Assembly: GCA_036426205.1 (NCBI GenBank) | Contig: CM071568.1 | Span: forward strand, 52,262,066-52,326,065 | Source: Ascaphus truei | Taxonomy: Eukaryota; Chordata; Amphibia; Anura; Ascaphidae | Direction of reading: 5' to 3' | DNA: 64,000 bases | Shown here: piece by piece, positions 44,855-55,806 of the stretch | How the letters are laid out: each line of letters begins with the position of its first letter | How positions within the stretch are numbered: position 1 is the first letter of the stretch | Notes under the pieces: model-generated | Database searches by the model: none | What the model was told of the DNA's origin: nothing | What the model saw: only the letters and a program-made list of their open reading frames with translations | Program-made: the position numbers and the translations under genes

Positions 44855-46985
44855 TTTTATTTATTTATAAAATATTTTACCAGGAAGTAATACATTGAGA
44901 GTTACCTCTCATTTTCAAGTATGTCCTGGGCACAGAGTAAACAATAATACAGGTTACAAGTACAGTACATAAATGAAACAGGGTATACATTATATACAAG
45001 ACATTGCGTGCACGTTAAAGAAAATATATTTATGAGCGTATGAAACAGTTACAGACCAGATTAAAGTGTGTGAGACTTAGATTTGAAAGAACTAAGCTGG
45101 TGGTGGATATGAGAGTCTCTGGTAGGTTGTTCCAGTTTGGGGTGCACGGAAGGAGAAGGAGGAACGTCCGGATAATTGTTGAGCCTTTGGACCAATGAAT
45201 AGTCTTTTGGAGTCTGATCTCAGGTGATAAGTGCTGCATGTGGTAGGGGTGAGGAGCTTGTTCAGGTAGCTGGGTAGCTTGCCCAGAAGATTTGAGGGTG
45301 AGAAGGAAAGGTGAACTTTGCGCCTAACTCTAGTGATGACCAATCTAGTTCTTTGAGCAATTCACAGTGAGTGTGTTGTAGTTGCATTGGAGAACAAAAC
45401 GACAAATTGAATTGTTGAGGGTGTCAAGTTTGCTAGGTGGGTTTGAGGAGACCGAGCCATATACATGTCTCCATAGTCAATAATTGGCATTAGCATCTGT
45501 GCAATACCTTTCTGACCAGGAGACTTAGGGAGATTTGTCCTGTAAAGTAAACCCCTAGTTTAGCATAGGTCTTAGTTGTCAGGGTATCAATGCATCCCGA
45601 ATGTTAATGGGAGTCAACATAAGCCCAGGTATTTAAAAAAACTAGTGACAGGTATTAGGGTGTGTGTTAGCGTTGGTTCTAATCAGGAGCTCAGTCAGGG
45701 AAGCTTTACAAATTAGTCTTGGTCCCAAATACCATGTTACAGCTTGTCAGTGTTGTTAAAAACAGTTTGTTTTGGGAATCCAGTTTTTGAGTCTCAAAAG
45801 TCAGACTGAAGTATGTGTTGAAGGTCAGAGAGGCTATGGCTGTGTGCATATAGGATGTTGTCATCTGCATACATGTGTATTGAGGCTTCCTACAACTGTG
45901 GGAAGATCATTAATAACACTGAGGAAGAGTAGGGGCCCAGAACAGAGCCTTGCGGGACACCAAAGGTGATATATCCAGGGGTTGGAGTTAGAGCCTGAGA
46001 TGGACACATGTTGGGATCTTCCTGATAGGTAGGACTGAAAACCAGTTTAAAGCATGTTTCCCTATTCCCAGGCTCTGGAGTTTGTTAAGCAGGATAAGAT
46101 ATCAACTGTGTCAAAAGCCTTTGCAAAATCTAGGAATACTGCACCAGTGAGTTGTCCCCGTTCCATTCCCACACTGGATTTCATTGCAAACTTTTAGCAG
46201 TGGTAGTTACGGTGGAGTGTTTTGGGACGAAACCAGACTGGAATTGGCTAGGGAAATTTGTCTTGGTGTAGAAATCGCTTAATTGGGAGTGGACAAATTT
46301 TACAACTTTGGATAGAATTGGAGAAGTGAGATTGGCCTGTATTTGAGACAGTGTTTTTGTCCCCACTTTTGAAGATTGGGACAAACTCTGGCAGTTTTCC
46401 AGGTCTTAGGGATATGGCTGCAGACAGGATAGAGTTGACTATGGACGCCAAATTGGTTTGGCAATGGCTGCCGGGCACCAGTCGTAGGAACATAGATTGT
46501 AGTAAGCGGGTCTCACATTGGATGGCTGCTTAGTTTTAGTTTGAGGAGCGCTTGTGTAATCTTCTCTTCAGATTCTGGGCTAAATTGAAAATTGTGGGCA
46601 GTGTTGGGAGGGGGTGGGACTGTAGGGATACTCCCAGGATGAGATTTATGTTTAGGGATTGTGCTGCGTTTCGCTAATAAGTTAGTGGCACACCCCACAA
46701 AGTAATCATTGAATGCATTTACAATGTCAGTGGGGTTTGTCAGAGTAATATCCCCTTAGTGATATTACTTGGTTGTTGATGGTTAGGAGGCTGGAATATA
46801 TTGTTGATAACCTTCCAGAAGTTAGCTGGGTTTGATGTATTTTGGTGGAGATTGTCAGAGTAATATTGTTCTTTTGCATGCCTTGTTTGCCTTGTGCACA
46901 TGTTCCGCATGCATCTGTAGTGATTGAGATCCTTGGTAGTGCCAGTTACTTTGTAGCTTTTCCACAAGGCATCCCTGAACTGGTA
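44855..46985 (-). mobile_element. CR1/L2-like LINE, RT and C-terminus (5'-truncated)
   Basis: Minus-strand frames, with frameshifts, give in order: pre-RT linker (KDLNHYRCMRNMCTRQ, ANFWKVINNIF) at ~46740-46967; NDYFVGCATNLL; RT opening YRPIS...ILSKVVKFVHSQLSDF and FQSGFVPKHST (~46200-46400); the catalytic HVYADDNILYAHSHS near 45860; and the C-terminal LLGKLPSYLNKLL, LRSDSKRL and TGTTYQRL at 45092-45343. The 3' UTR ends in TTTATAAAATATTTTACCAG (plus view reversed) at ~44870. The endonuclease is missing, a normal 5' truncation. A small related piece is at 1-60. Confidence 0.85.
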
Positions 46986-47009
46986 GAGTGCTATAAGGTC
47001 AGTTGTAAC

Positions 47010-47080
47010 CCATGGAAGGTGTATATATACTGTGTATATATACTGTGTGTGTGTGTATATATACCGTGTGTGTGTATATA

Positions 47081-47138
<58 letters not shown>

Positions 47139-47167
47139 ATATATATATGTGTGTGTGTGTGAATATA

Positions 47168-47221
<54 letters not shown>

Positions 47222-47222
47222 C
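47010..47222. repeat. (GT)n / (TA)n microsatellite cluster
   Basis: TATACTGTGTGTG units, a long (GT)n at 47084-47130 and (TA)n at 47185-47218. Frames of alternating Tyr-Ile or Cys-Val on either strand are spurious. Confidence 0.95.
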
Positions 47223-47399
47223 TCAAACCGTTGTATGCATGTCTGTTTGTCCTGTGTCTCCCTGTGTCTAGGGGCAATCGCATTGGACCTTTGGCCCGTC
47301 ACTCTGCCTCAGGCCAATGAGATGGCTCCCTTGGCCCGCCCGCCCCCGCACACCTCTCATTGGCCGGTGTTGTCTAACAGTCACACACACACCGCCCAG

Positions 47400-47700
47400 G
47401 TAAGTAACTAAACTGCCGCCTCCCCTCCCAGCGCACACCCCTGCCGCCGCCTCAAACCCCTGTGCCTCCCGCTGCCTCAAACCCCTGTGCCTCCTGCTGC
47501 CTCAAATCCCTGTGTCTCCCCTCCCAGCGCAAACCTCTACTGCCGGGGCCTCCAACCCCTGCACCTCCCCTCCCAGCGCAAAACTCCTGTGCCTCCCCTC
47601 CCAGCGCAAAACCCCTGTGCCTCCCCTCCCAGCGCAAAACCCTGTGCCTCCCGCTGCCTCCAACCCCTGCGCCTCTGCCCTCCCTTCCCGCATTGCCTCC
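47400..47700. repeat. ~25-28-bp CCTCCCCTCCCAGCGCAAA minisatellite
   Basis: Repeated AACCCCTGTGCCTCCC(GCTGCCTC or CTCCCAGCGC) units, about ten. Confidence 0.85.
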
Positions 47701-48510
47701 AAGCTCACACCATGGCCGCTAGAGTCAGTGGGGGGAGCGGCCGCACGGGAGCGAGCACCCGGGACAAAGCGGGGGAGCGGATAGCCGGCCGGGGGAGCGG
47801 CCACAACACGCTGTCTTCCTCCTCAGATCCGCGGGGGAGCGGGCGGATGGGTGAGGGAGCGGCCGATGCATGCACACGCCCCCATCTGCAGATGTCCACA
47901 ACAGACGGAAGGTTTTGGGGGATAGGGGGACAGACGACCGGCAAACAGTGGGGGAAGGGGGAGCAAGCGCCCACATGATACATTAATTGTCACTTTCCTC
48001 CCCCCCTCACCTCCCACACCCCCCTTCACTTCCCCCCCCTCGCTGCGTCCTCGCTAGCAGTGAGCGGGCGGCGCTTACCGCGGTTACTTACATGTATATG
48101 TAAGTCCCCGCTCACGCGGTGCTCGTGCGCGGGCACACACGCTCACCCGCGCTCGGTCCTTATGTAAACGAAAAAGACTAACTTTCTAGCACGCTCAACT
48201 ACCCGCAATGCCCCCCGTGCGCGCTTGCGTAAATGCCAGGACACCCGGTGCTCATGCTTGGAGCACTTTCTAAGCATGAGCACTCTCAGCGCCAACGGAG
48301 CTGCAGCATTAGTGAGAAGCAGAGGAGAGAAATACATGCGATGGGGTGAGACAGAAGGGAGAGAAAAATATGGGAAGGGGGAGGAAGAGCGGGGCTCGTG
48401 AGGTGTGAAATGGGGGGGGGGGCGGGCAATACTGCCGACAGGGGGGGGGGGCCTGCTTAAAATGTTTGTCCTGGGCCCCACGATTTCTGTTGGCGGCCCT
48501 GGCTCCAAAT
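47700..48510. other. CpG-rich unassigned sequence
   Basis: Rich in CpG and in GGGGGAGCGG repeats. It ends at 48462-48505 with an inverted copy of the GGGCCGCCAACAG...GGGCCC motif that also introduces the arrays at 31000, 33130 and their block B copies. It looks like part of a G/C-rich repeat family and not a promoter island; no exon recognised. Confidence 0.4.
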
Positions 48511-48599
48511 ATTATCAAACTCGCAGTTTTGGAAATATCAAGCAATTCTAATAGCTCCAAGAGTCACATCGCAGCTGTAACTCGTAAACAACTCGCAGG

Positions 48600-49200
48600 T
48601 TCTCACTTCCCCACCTAAAGAGTGGTGAGTTGGGATCCGAGATGTGACGTAGAAGAAAAAATATATTTTGACTGCATCGGATTGAAGCCGGGAGTCTCAG
48701 GAGCTTGCACACATTAATATCAGCTCCGGAGACCCCCTTCACCAAACCAAAGTAATAAAAATACATTTACAGGCAGCTTCATTAGCTTATCGTTTAACCA
48801 TTAAAGGAATAAAGGGGTTAAATACCAGGGCACGGTTTATTGGGGTAGAGGGGGTGGGTGAAAGTAGTCTATCTGGATAATAGGGATTTTGCCCTTATTG
48901 TACTGTATGTGTTAGGGGGGTGGGGTTGTTGGGGGTACAGGGTATGGGTAGTAGGGTGCCCATTCATTGCTATTGGGGTTATCTTTGCTCCCATTGAGGG
49001 CATAGGTAACCACACTGCCAAGCAATGGGTTTATTGGCTAGTGTTGGTGTTTGTATTGTATTTTAATGTTTATTAGGGTTAGAAAATGTGGGTGAGGGTG
49101 GTATTTGGCCTGTGGTGGGTCTTCATGCCTACCGGGTGGGTTGCGGGAGGAGTTAACCCCTTCATTACCTTAGTGGGTACTACCACTCTACTGCACTTTA
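48600..49200 (+). repeat. Fragment of the foldback/inverted-repeat family found at 59-64 kb
   Basis: It contains TTATTGTACTGTATGTGTTA with CTGGATAATAGG (48870-48920), as in the inverted-repeat arms near 63220-63260, CAGCTCCGGAGACCCCCTTC (48721), as in the foldback modules, and a final ACCCCTTCATTACCTTAG. Confidence 0.6.
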
Positions 49201-49735
49201 CCTCACATGTCAAACGGTCCATCCCAAATTGCATCTTATTAGTATGATGTTGGTGTCAGACACTGGAATTTGTTACTTTTGCGGCAGCATATCACTCATT
49301 ATTTTCTGGGCTGATCTTGTGCACCATCCGAAACGCTTCAATGTTAAAGACAAAATTAGGAAGATTAAAAACAGTACAGATGCATAGTGTATATAGTAGT
49401 ATACTTACTCGGTTCTGACCCTGCGGACCATCTTACAAACTATTGTCTATCCTTGAGCATGATACCTAATGCAGCATAGTGTCACCTGGATGCCCCCTTG
49501 GTGTAGCCCCAGTTAAATTTCCTTTGATATGAATCCCTTCTTGTTCAGTATATGTAAAGCTAGTTACTTTGTTCATCTTTTTGGTCATGGTTGCTATTCA
49601 GAATGTACTAAACTGCTAATGAATGTGTATTGTGTATTGAATGTGTGTTACATCTTCGTTGTATTATACCGTTAAAGCTACAGGTATACTCCTACTTTTG
49701 ACACCTTGCAACAGTATATAACCAATCAAGAACTC
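49201..49735. other. No recognisable feature
   Basis: Unassigned AT-rich sequence. Confidence 0.4.
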
Positions 49736-49739
49736 AACC

Positions 49740-50430
49740 CTCCCCCCCACATTTCCCCTAACATTAACACCTTCTGCCAGAATCATTCTACTCTCTCCTA
49801 AATCTGTCTCAGCGCCTCCCCTGCTGAAATCCCTCTCTTGGCTTCCTAGCAAATCCTACACCACACATTGAATTCTCCTCACTTTTAAAGCTTTACACTC
49901 TTATACCCCTCCTTACATCTCAGCCCTAATTTCTCGCTATGCACCATGCGACTCTTGTCTTCCGCTCAAGGGTGTCTTCTCTCTACCCCCTTTGTATCTA
50001 AAACCCTCTCCCACCTTAAACCTTTCTCACTGACTGCCCACACCTCTGGAATGCCCTTCCCCTCAATACCCGACTAGCACCCTCTCTATCCATCTTTAAT
50101 ACCCACCTTAAAACACACCTGCTTAACGAAGCATATGAGTAGCTCTGTGGATAACACTATACACCTGGTACATAAAGCTTGGCCCCTTGCAGAGGCACTT
50201 ACCAGTATGCCCTCCTCTTACCTGTATGTTCCTCTTAGCAATTAGATTGTAAGCTCTTCGGAACAGGAACAGGAACTCCTTTTCCTAAATGCTACTTTTA
50301 TGTCTGAAGCACTTATTCCCATGATCTGTTATTTGTATTATTTGTTATTTATATGATTGTCATGTGTATTACTACTGTGAAGCGCTATGTACATTAATGG
50401 TGCTATATAAATAAAGACATACATACATAC
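49740..50430 (+). mobile_element. L2-like LINE 3' end
   Basis: The plus strand reads LPWLPSKSYTTHIEFSSLLK, YTLIPLLTSQP, LTDCPHLWNALPLNTRLAPS and FNTHLKTHLLNEAYE, the C-terminal domain of L2/CR1-type ORF2. The 3' UTR has ATTGTAAGCTCTTCGGAACA, AAGCGCTATGTACATTAATG and ends in AATAAAG plus (ACAT)n. The element is truncated to its last ~690 bp. Confidence 0.85.
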
Positions 50431-51370
50431 ATGTACCACTTGCGACATTAGCGGTACTGTACATAAATTTGCACAGAAATTTCACTGATCTTGATCAGAC
50501 CTCTTTTGCTTCAACGATGGATTAATCCAGCTTCTACTGGTGCAAGAATATTCTTAATGCTGCACTAGTCTAATCTCTAAGGAGCCTAAGAAGGGGCAGG
50601 AGATGTGCTGATACAAAATGATCCACTACGCAAAAAACACTCATAGAAAGACTAAAGTGGGAAAAGAAAACATCGTTTTGCAGATTTTTTATTATTATTA
50701 CTAATACACGCCACGGATTCCAGAACCAGTGGACGGATTTGTAGACTCCAATCCGTGGATTCAGCAATCGGTTGGCGGATTCTTAAGAATCGGATAATTT
50801 GTGTATTATTTCCCAAAGTCATTGTTATTGATCTCTAAGCTCTAATTTACTCTGATAAAAAGGAAGAAGAAAAGAAAGAAGGAAGAACGGAACAACTTAC
50901 CGGAGATGTCTCTTCAATCAACAGAAGACCATGGACTTCTTCGCATCAGGCTGTTGAGCATTGTGTTGAGGGTCATGAGTTGGTGCTGGAGTAAGATGTG
51001 GATGAATATGGCAAAGGTGTAATGATTGTGCTCGCCACAAACCGGGACCGGACCACGGGGCTGAGGTGGGGAAGTGAATACACTGAACTTAGACCACCAG
51101 TGTCGGGTCCGAAGTGCGGATTCCGTGGTCAGACGTAGCCGGGTCAGGACTGGAAAAGGCAGGGTAATCTGTAGACAGCCAGGGTAAGGGCTGGAGAAGG
51201 GCTGGAAAAATACTGTGTATTTTTGTCATGTTAGATGTAGCATTGGGCTTCTCTGTCGTCTGTTGTATACATATGCCACGCTCAATAGCACTCCTTTTTG
51301 ATACTAATAAACACATATATATTTTGTGGGGGCTCAGGAGTTCCCAAAAAGAGCAAGGGAGAAATGCAGA
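50431..51370. other. No recognisable feature
   Basis: Unassigned. 50690-50800 has several short copies of a GGATTC motif (GGCGGATTC, CCGTGGATTC). Confidence 0.35.
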
Positions 51371-51374
51371 CACG

Positions 51375-51515
51375 CCCCAGGAACAACGATGCAGGCCTCT
51401 GCACGAGGAATATGCAGACAGGTAAGAGGAACAACGATGCAGGCCTCTGCAAGGAGAATGTGCAGGTCTCTGCACGAGGAATATGCAGACAAGCAACAGG
51501 AACAACGAAACATAG
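51375..51515. repeat. Tandem repeat containing GGAACAACGATGCAGGCCTC
   Basis: Two to three ~55-bp units with GCACGAGGAATATGCAGACA. Non-coding; the open frames here are a consequence of the repeats. Confidence 0.8.
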
Positions 51516-51554
51516 TGCTGGGGACTACAGCACTTCAGCACGAAAAAACAGTAA

Positions 51555-51796
51555 GGCTAAGACAGAGGTGTTTGAGGCAAACACCGTTACATCCAAGGAG
51601 ATTTGGTTTATGCTCAGCAACTTCCTGGAGGAAAGGCAGCAGCTAAATAGCACAGGAAGCCAATCAGGCCAGAGCTGCACAGGAAGCAGCAAGAAGCAGG
51701 TGATACCTGATTGCAGGATTAGGGAGGGCTTGTCTGGAAACTAAAGAGCTCTGTAAGGATGAGTTCAATCCAAACCCAGGAGCGGAATCCTTACAA
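51555..51796 (-). repeat. Gypsy-like LTR fragment
   Basis: On the minus strand it starts TGTAAGGATTCCGCTCC and contains TTGCTGAGCATAA, both shared in style with the LTR at 56636-57454. The other end is unclear (CCGTTACA at ~51591 in plus view reads GTAACGG reversed). Confidence 0.5.
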
Positions 51797-51799
51797 TAG

Positions 51800-53060
51800 G
51801 TAACAAAAACATTGATTGTCTTTTAATTGTGCTTTTTTTTGTTTAGGTTGCCCATTGACTGGCAATGTGCTTATCTACAGTACATATACCATATACAACA
51901 TATGACAGTTTGTTACCTACCAGCTTGTCAAAGTTTGCTTGACATAATTTGCTGAAAGGAACTTCAGTTGTTTTGAGGCTTGGATATTTCAAACTACTTT
52001 CATTGCTGGGGGGAACTAAGAGACACACTAAGTTTCGGAAGTATTTGCTTTCCCCCTACACTACGGCCTAATACATTTCGAGTTTATTCCTTCATTTGGG
52101 ACTTTTCGACTGAGTGTTTGATCCACACTTCCAGCATCCGTTGGAATGCTCTATCTCAGTTGTTTGTATTGCGAATGTCACCCATTTTCAGGCACGCACT
52201 TGTTTGTTGCTGGAGGAAAGACAGTACAACTTTGGGGATCGTTCAGCTTTCGGATTCCCCATCATACAGCTGAGTGTTACCTGGGGAACTCCCCATATTT
52301 GTGTAATCTCTAAGGAGTCATAATCTATTTACATCAGAGTTGAAACTGCAACACCCGGGTTTTTGCCTACTGGTTTAATTATTTATTGTAAAGAGTCATT
52401 TTACACAACTCTTTGGCTGCTAAGAAACCTTCCTGCCTCACAGCTTGATTCCATTTACAGGACTCAGAGTGGTAACGTTAAACAATTGCCATCAACCTCT
52501 TATTCACAATTGAGTATTTTTATCTTGTCTCTGTTTTTATCACTGTAATTATATATATTGTGCTGTGGAGCATGCACTTCTTTTTTCTTTTCTTGCTAAC
52601 TACGTTTGTGGCACCGTTTGGTTCTACCTGAAGCTGCTACATCTCCATTTGATCTATATATTTTTCCTACAAGTCAATTTATATATCCTAAACAGTATAT
52701 TGACTATTTGGATGCTACACTTATTTTTTATTTTTATTTAATTTGTATGTACTGTATATATTTCAATTTGTTTTATTATTAGATTGTTATTTTACACCAT
52801 TTATTTGCACTTTATCATTACAATTCATACACATTTAATATATTTAAGAGTTAGTAATTCATTATATTTACACACTAATTGACACATAATATTATTATAT
52901 TAGCGAGCACACTGGATCACTGATTATTTTCTTTTTTTTTTTTTCCTGTTGTTGTGTGTGTCTGTGTGCTATATATATATATATATAATATATAGTATAT
53001 ATATTATATCATATATAGACCACAATTACCACACACACAAAAGAAAATAATCAGCGATCC
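51800..53060. other. No recognisable gene
   Basis: AT-rich, with an AT-rich microsatellite at 52970-53020 and, flanking it, an inverted pair (GTGTGTCTGTG...CACACACAA; AAAATAATCAG repeats). No coding signal. Confidence 0.4.
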
Positions 53061-53088
53061 AGTGTGTGTGTATATATATTTATATATT

Positions 53089-53124
53089 CCTTGATAAAGG
53101 ACATTCGTGTCTGAATCACGTAGG
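53089..53124 (+). ncRNA. Hammerhead-like motif
   Basis: CTTGATAAAGGAC, loop, GTGTCTGAATCACGTAGG, followed by AATAAATTGAATTTTA. It resembles the CTGANGA-stem-GAAAC pattern with substitutions in both boxes. It is probably a PLE terminal-repeat relic. Confidence 0.35.
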
Positions 53125-53159
53125 AGGGGTTTTCACCTCCTTTGGTGATGTTTGTACCT

Positions 53160-53900
53160 GTACTGAATAAATTGAATTTTATTTTTACACCACCTGACTC
53201 CCTGACAGTACGCTGCTTTCCTCTATTTCCTACTATTGATTCAGGTGGAAGGAAAACAAAAAACCCCAGTGTTATATCATCCAATGATATCTCATAAGGG
53301 GAAAAAAATAATTCCTTCCTGACTCCAAGAATTGGCAATCAGATTAATCCCTGGATCACCATCCTTCCCATGTTTACTTATTTGGTATATCCCTGTATAC
53401 CTTTCCTTTCTAAAAAGATGTCCAACTTTTTTTGAACAGATCTACAGTATTAGAATATTAACATCCTCCACTATCCCTTAACCTGTGCTCCCCTTTCTTT
53501 TCTGTATTTCAATCAAAGTTTCCATGGCTGATGAATTCCACATTTTAAATGCCTTTACCGTCACCTTTGTTGCTGATCAAATCTCCTTTCCTCCAACCTA
53601 AAGGGATGACCTCATGTCCTTTGTACTGCCCTTGGGATAAACAGTTATTTTGAAAGCTCCTTGTACAGTCCCTGAATTTATTTGTATATAGTTATCATAT
53701 CCCCTCTTAGACCCCTCTTTATAATGTAAACAAATCCAATTTAGCTCTCTTCTCCTCATATTTCAGATTATCCATCCCTTATATTAATTTGGTGTCTCTC
53801 TCTGCACTTTCTCTAGTTCATAATGTATTTTCCAAGGAGTGGTGTTCAACATTGTACTCCATATTCAAGGTGTGGTCCTACTAATGCTTTATAAAGGGTC
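53160..53900 (-). mobile_element. CR1 LINE, C-terminal part and 3' region
   Basis: The minus strand, in shifted frames, gives the end of a CR1-type ORF2: a RTTP-IWSTMLNTTPW segment (family RPHLEYG-Q-W-P), ELEKVQRE, MRRRELNWI, and near 53540 AFKMWNSSAMET (family WN-LP). It connects to the RT at 54604-54909 and endonuclease at 55807-56560, both minus strand. Confidence 0.65.
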
Positions 53901-53904
53901 ATGT

Positions 53905-54135
53905 AATGTGTTACTGAAGGAGTGGCTCAGTGAGTAATGACACTGACTTTGGCACTGAGTTTGAAGCAGGAACCTGGTTCAATTCCCGGTGACCTTGGGC
54001 AGGTCACTTTATCTTCTTTTACCTCAGGCACCAAAAAACAAACATTGTAAGCTCTACGGGGCAGGGACTGTGTCTGCAAAATGTTTCTGTACAGCGCTAT
54101 GTAAAACTAGCAGCGCTATACAAGAACAAGAGATC
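53905..54135 (+). repeat. CORE-type tRNA-SINE, full length
   Basis: An A-box-like TGGCTCAGTGA at 53923-53933 and B box GGTTCAATTCC at 53976-53986 mark a tRNA-derived pol III promoter. The core TGACCTTGGGCAGGTCACTT follows. The tail ATTGTAAGCTCTACGGGGCA...CAGCGCTATG resembles the 3' end of the L2-like LINE at 49740-50430, suggesting that LINE as its partner. No protein. Confidence 0.85.
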
Positions 54136-54603
54136 TGGTTACCGTCGCGCTCTAGTTGTATGCTCATAAACAATGTAGTGTTAATAAATCTTGCTAGCTG
54201 TCATATAGATGGAGAGAGACAATGGAGGGGGAGAGAAAAACGCAGTGCCTCAATTGAATGACCGAGGCTCTGAGGTATATTATATATTTCCTATCTCTAG
54301 AACCTGTCTTCCGATCTAGGCACAAAAAAACACAGTGTCAGTGCTTCCTTAATCCACGTAGTTGTAGGCAAGCGACTCAACCCTTGTAAAAACTCCCAGA
54401 GGACTTTCTCTCCTGACAGGCATCCTGGATCAAATGGTTAAGCAGATAGAGAAGGTAGACGAATCTGGAGCCACTGCAAGGCAACGAAAATCAGCATAAA
54501 TGAACCCAAGTATATAGAGAAAAGGCTTGATTGCTGCACACACATCAACAGGTATAGCCGTGTCCTCCCTCTACGCATTTCATGCCACCAAGGGCGCTTC
54601 GTC
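54136..54603 (-). mobile_element. Insertion in CR1 with hammerhead-like motif
   Basis: The segment separates two parts of the CR1 ORF. At 54569-54607 the minus strand reads CTGAGACGAAGCGCC, loop, GGTGGCATGAAATGCGTAG, a hammerhead-like layout. It is likely a PLE terminal-repeat fragment. No coding. Confidence 0.5.
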
Positions 54604-54909
54604 TCAGACACCTAAATCCTTCTCATTCAAGGATTCCCCCAATTTATCCCCATGTAATTTGTAAATCACCTGTTTATTCTTGTTTCCGAAATGCATAACC
54701 TTACATTTATCTGTATTAAACCTCATCTTCCATTTACCTGCCCATGCTTCCAGTCTCTCCAAGTACTTCTGGAGAGAAATTACACCCTGCTCTGATTCTA
54801 CTACCTTACACAATTTAGTGTCGTCAGCAAAGATCGAGACTTTGCTCTCTATGCCAACCTCAAGGTCATTAATGTCAGTCTCTGGGTCTGGGTCTGGATT
54901 AGTGTCCAT
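54604..54909 (-). pseudogene. CR1 LINE reverse transcriptase fragment
   Basis: 101 open codons: VSIFADDTKLCKVV (catalytic FADD, ~29-42), LERLEAWAGKWKMRFN (~50-65), KCKVMHFGNKNKQ and NEKDLGV at the end. These are RT palm and thumb motifs of CR1/L2 LINEs. The adjacent parts of the protein lie beyond insertions on both sides (53160-53900 and 55807-56560). Confidence 0.9.
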
Positions 54910-54915
54910 TGAGGG

Positions 54916-55800
54916 GCCAGCCTCTGGCAGGTTCCCAGGTTTGCTGCACCCTGGGAGAGAGGTCTGGTGCCCTTGTGCCTTGATGTCAGCACACAGTCCT
55001 CTGTGTACTCAAGAGTCTCTGTAAGCAGTTTCCAAAGGGACGCCTTTCTTCAGGGCTGATTAGCCAGGTGGAGGCTGGTTAATTGTCTTTAGCTGCAATT
55101 AACAAGCTCCCTGCTAAATTCCTCCGACCACTGAGGCTTTCTATTGAAGCCTCATTGAAACAGGGTTAATTCCCTGTTACAGTCCTTGTAACAGGGACTT
55201 ATCACTGTTGAGAAAAACTGTCTCTAAATCGAGCAGTGTGCTGGTTAATTTCACAGGTAATCAACCAGACTCCACCTGGCTGATTATGACTGTGTTAGAA
55301 AAAGCCTGTTCTGAGAAACAGGAAGAAGATTTCCTTAGCCCACAACTATGGCTGACCAGAGAAACAGATGTCTTGAGCTGCAGGACTGTATACTGACAGC
55401 AAGATAAAGGGACCAGATCTCTATACATGGACACAGACATTGTCATAGCACACAAGGGGGCTGACCCAGGAGAACAGAGAAGCATTCCCATACAGCTACA
55501 ACAAACAGATAACAAACTTTCTTCTTGGACTGTTGTTTATCTATTTGTATATATGTGTGGGGGTGGTAAGCAGCTTAGCTACCCACCAAGTTAGATAGGG
55601 CTGGAGTAAAATGTGTAATGATTTCTCCATAGGGGAATAGGTTTTTATTTTATGTTTGTGTTTGAAGTGTTTAAAGGAACAAGCACAATACAGTCTTATT
55701 TTAATTTCACCTTACAAACGGTCTCCATTGCATACCTCTGCACACATCTCTTACAGTCCTATATTTTATTTTCTCATTTTTTTATTAAGGTACTTTTTAG
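54916..55800. mobile_element. Unclassified insertion in CR1 (~890 bp)
   Basis: It separates CR1 RT from its endonuclease-linker. It contains the hairpin CCCTGTTAC-AGTCCTT-GTAACAGGG at ~55171-55195 and several CAGGGTTAATTCCCTG-like words. No transposase or LTR ends that I can define. Confidence 0.45.
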
Positions 55801-55806
55801 GATTGC

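Noticed and set aside
42710..44870. 309-codon and other long Pro-rich ORFs
   Set aside because: Same satellite as above, in indel-rich sequence; no conserved domain.
46991..47320. ORFs of alternating Cys-Val or Tyr-Ile
   Set aside because: Translation of GT and TA microsatellites.
47700..48150. CpG-island promoter of a host gene
   Set aside because: CpG richness comes from GGGGGAGCGG-type repeats; no adjacent exon or splice pattern was recognised.
53970..53990. tRNA gene
   Set aside because: The B box belongs to a SINE; no cloverleaf or anticodon arm is present.
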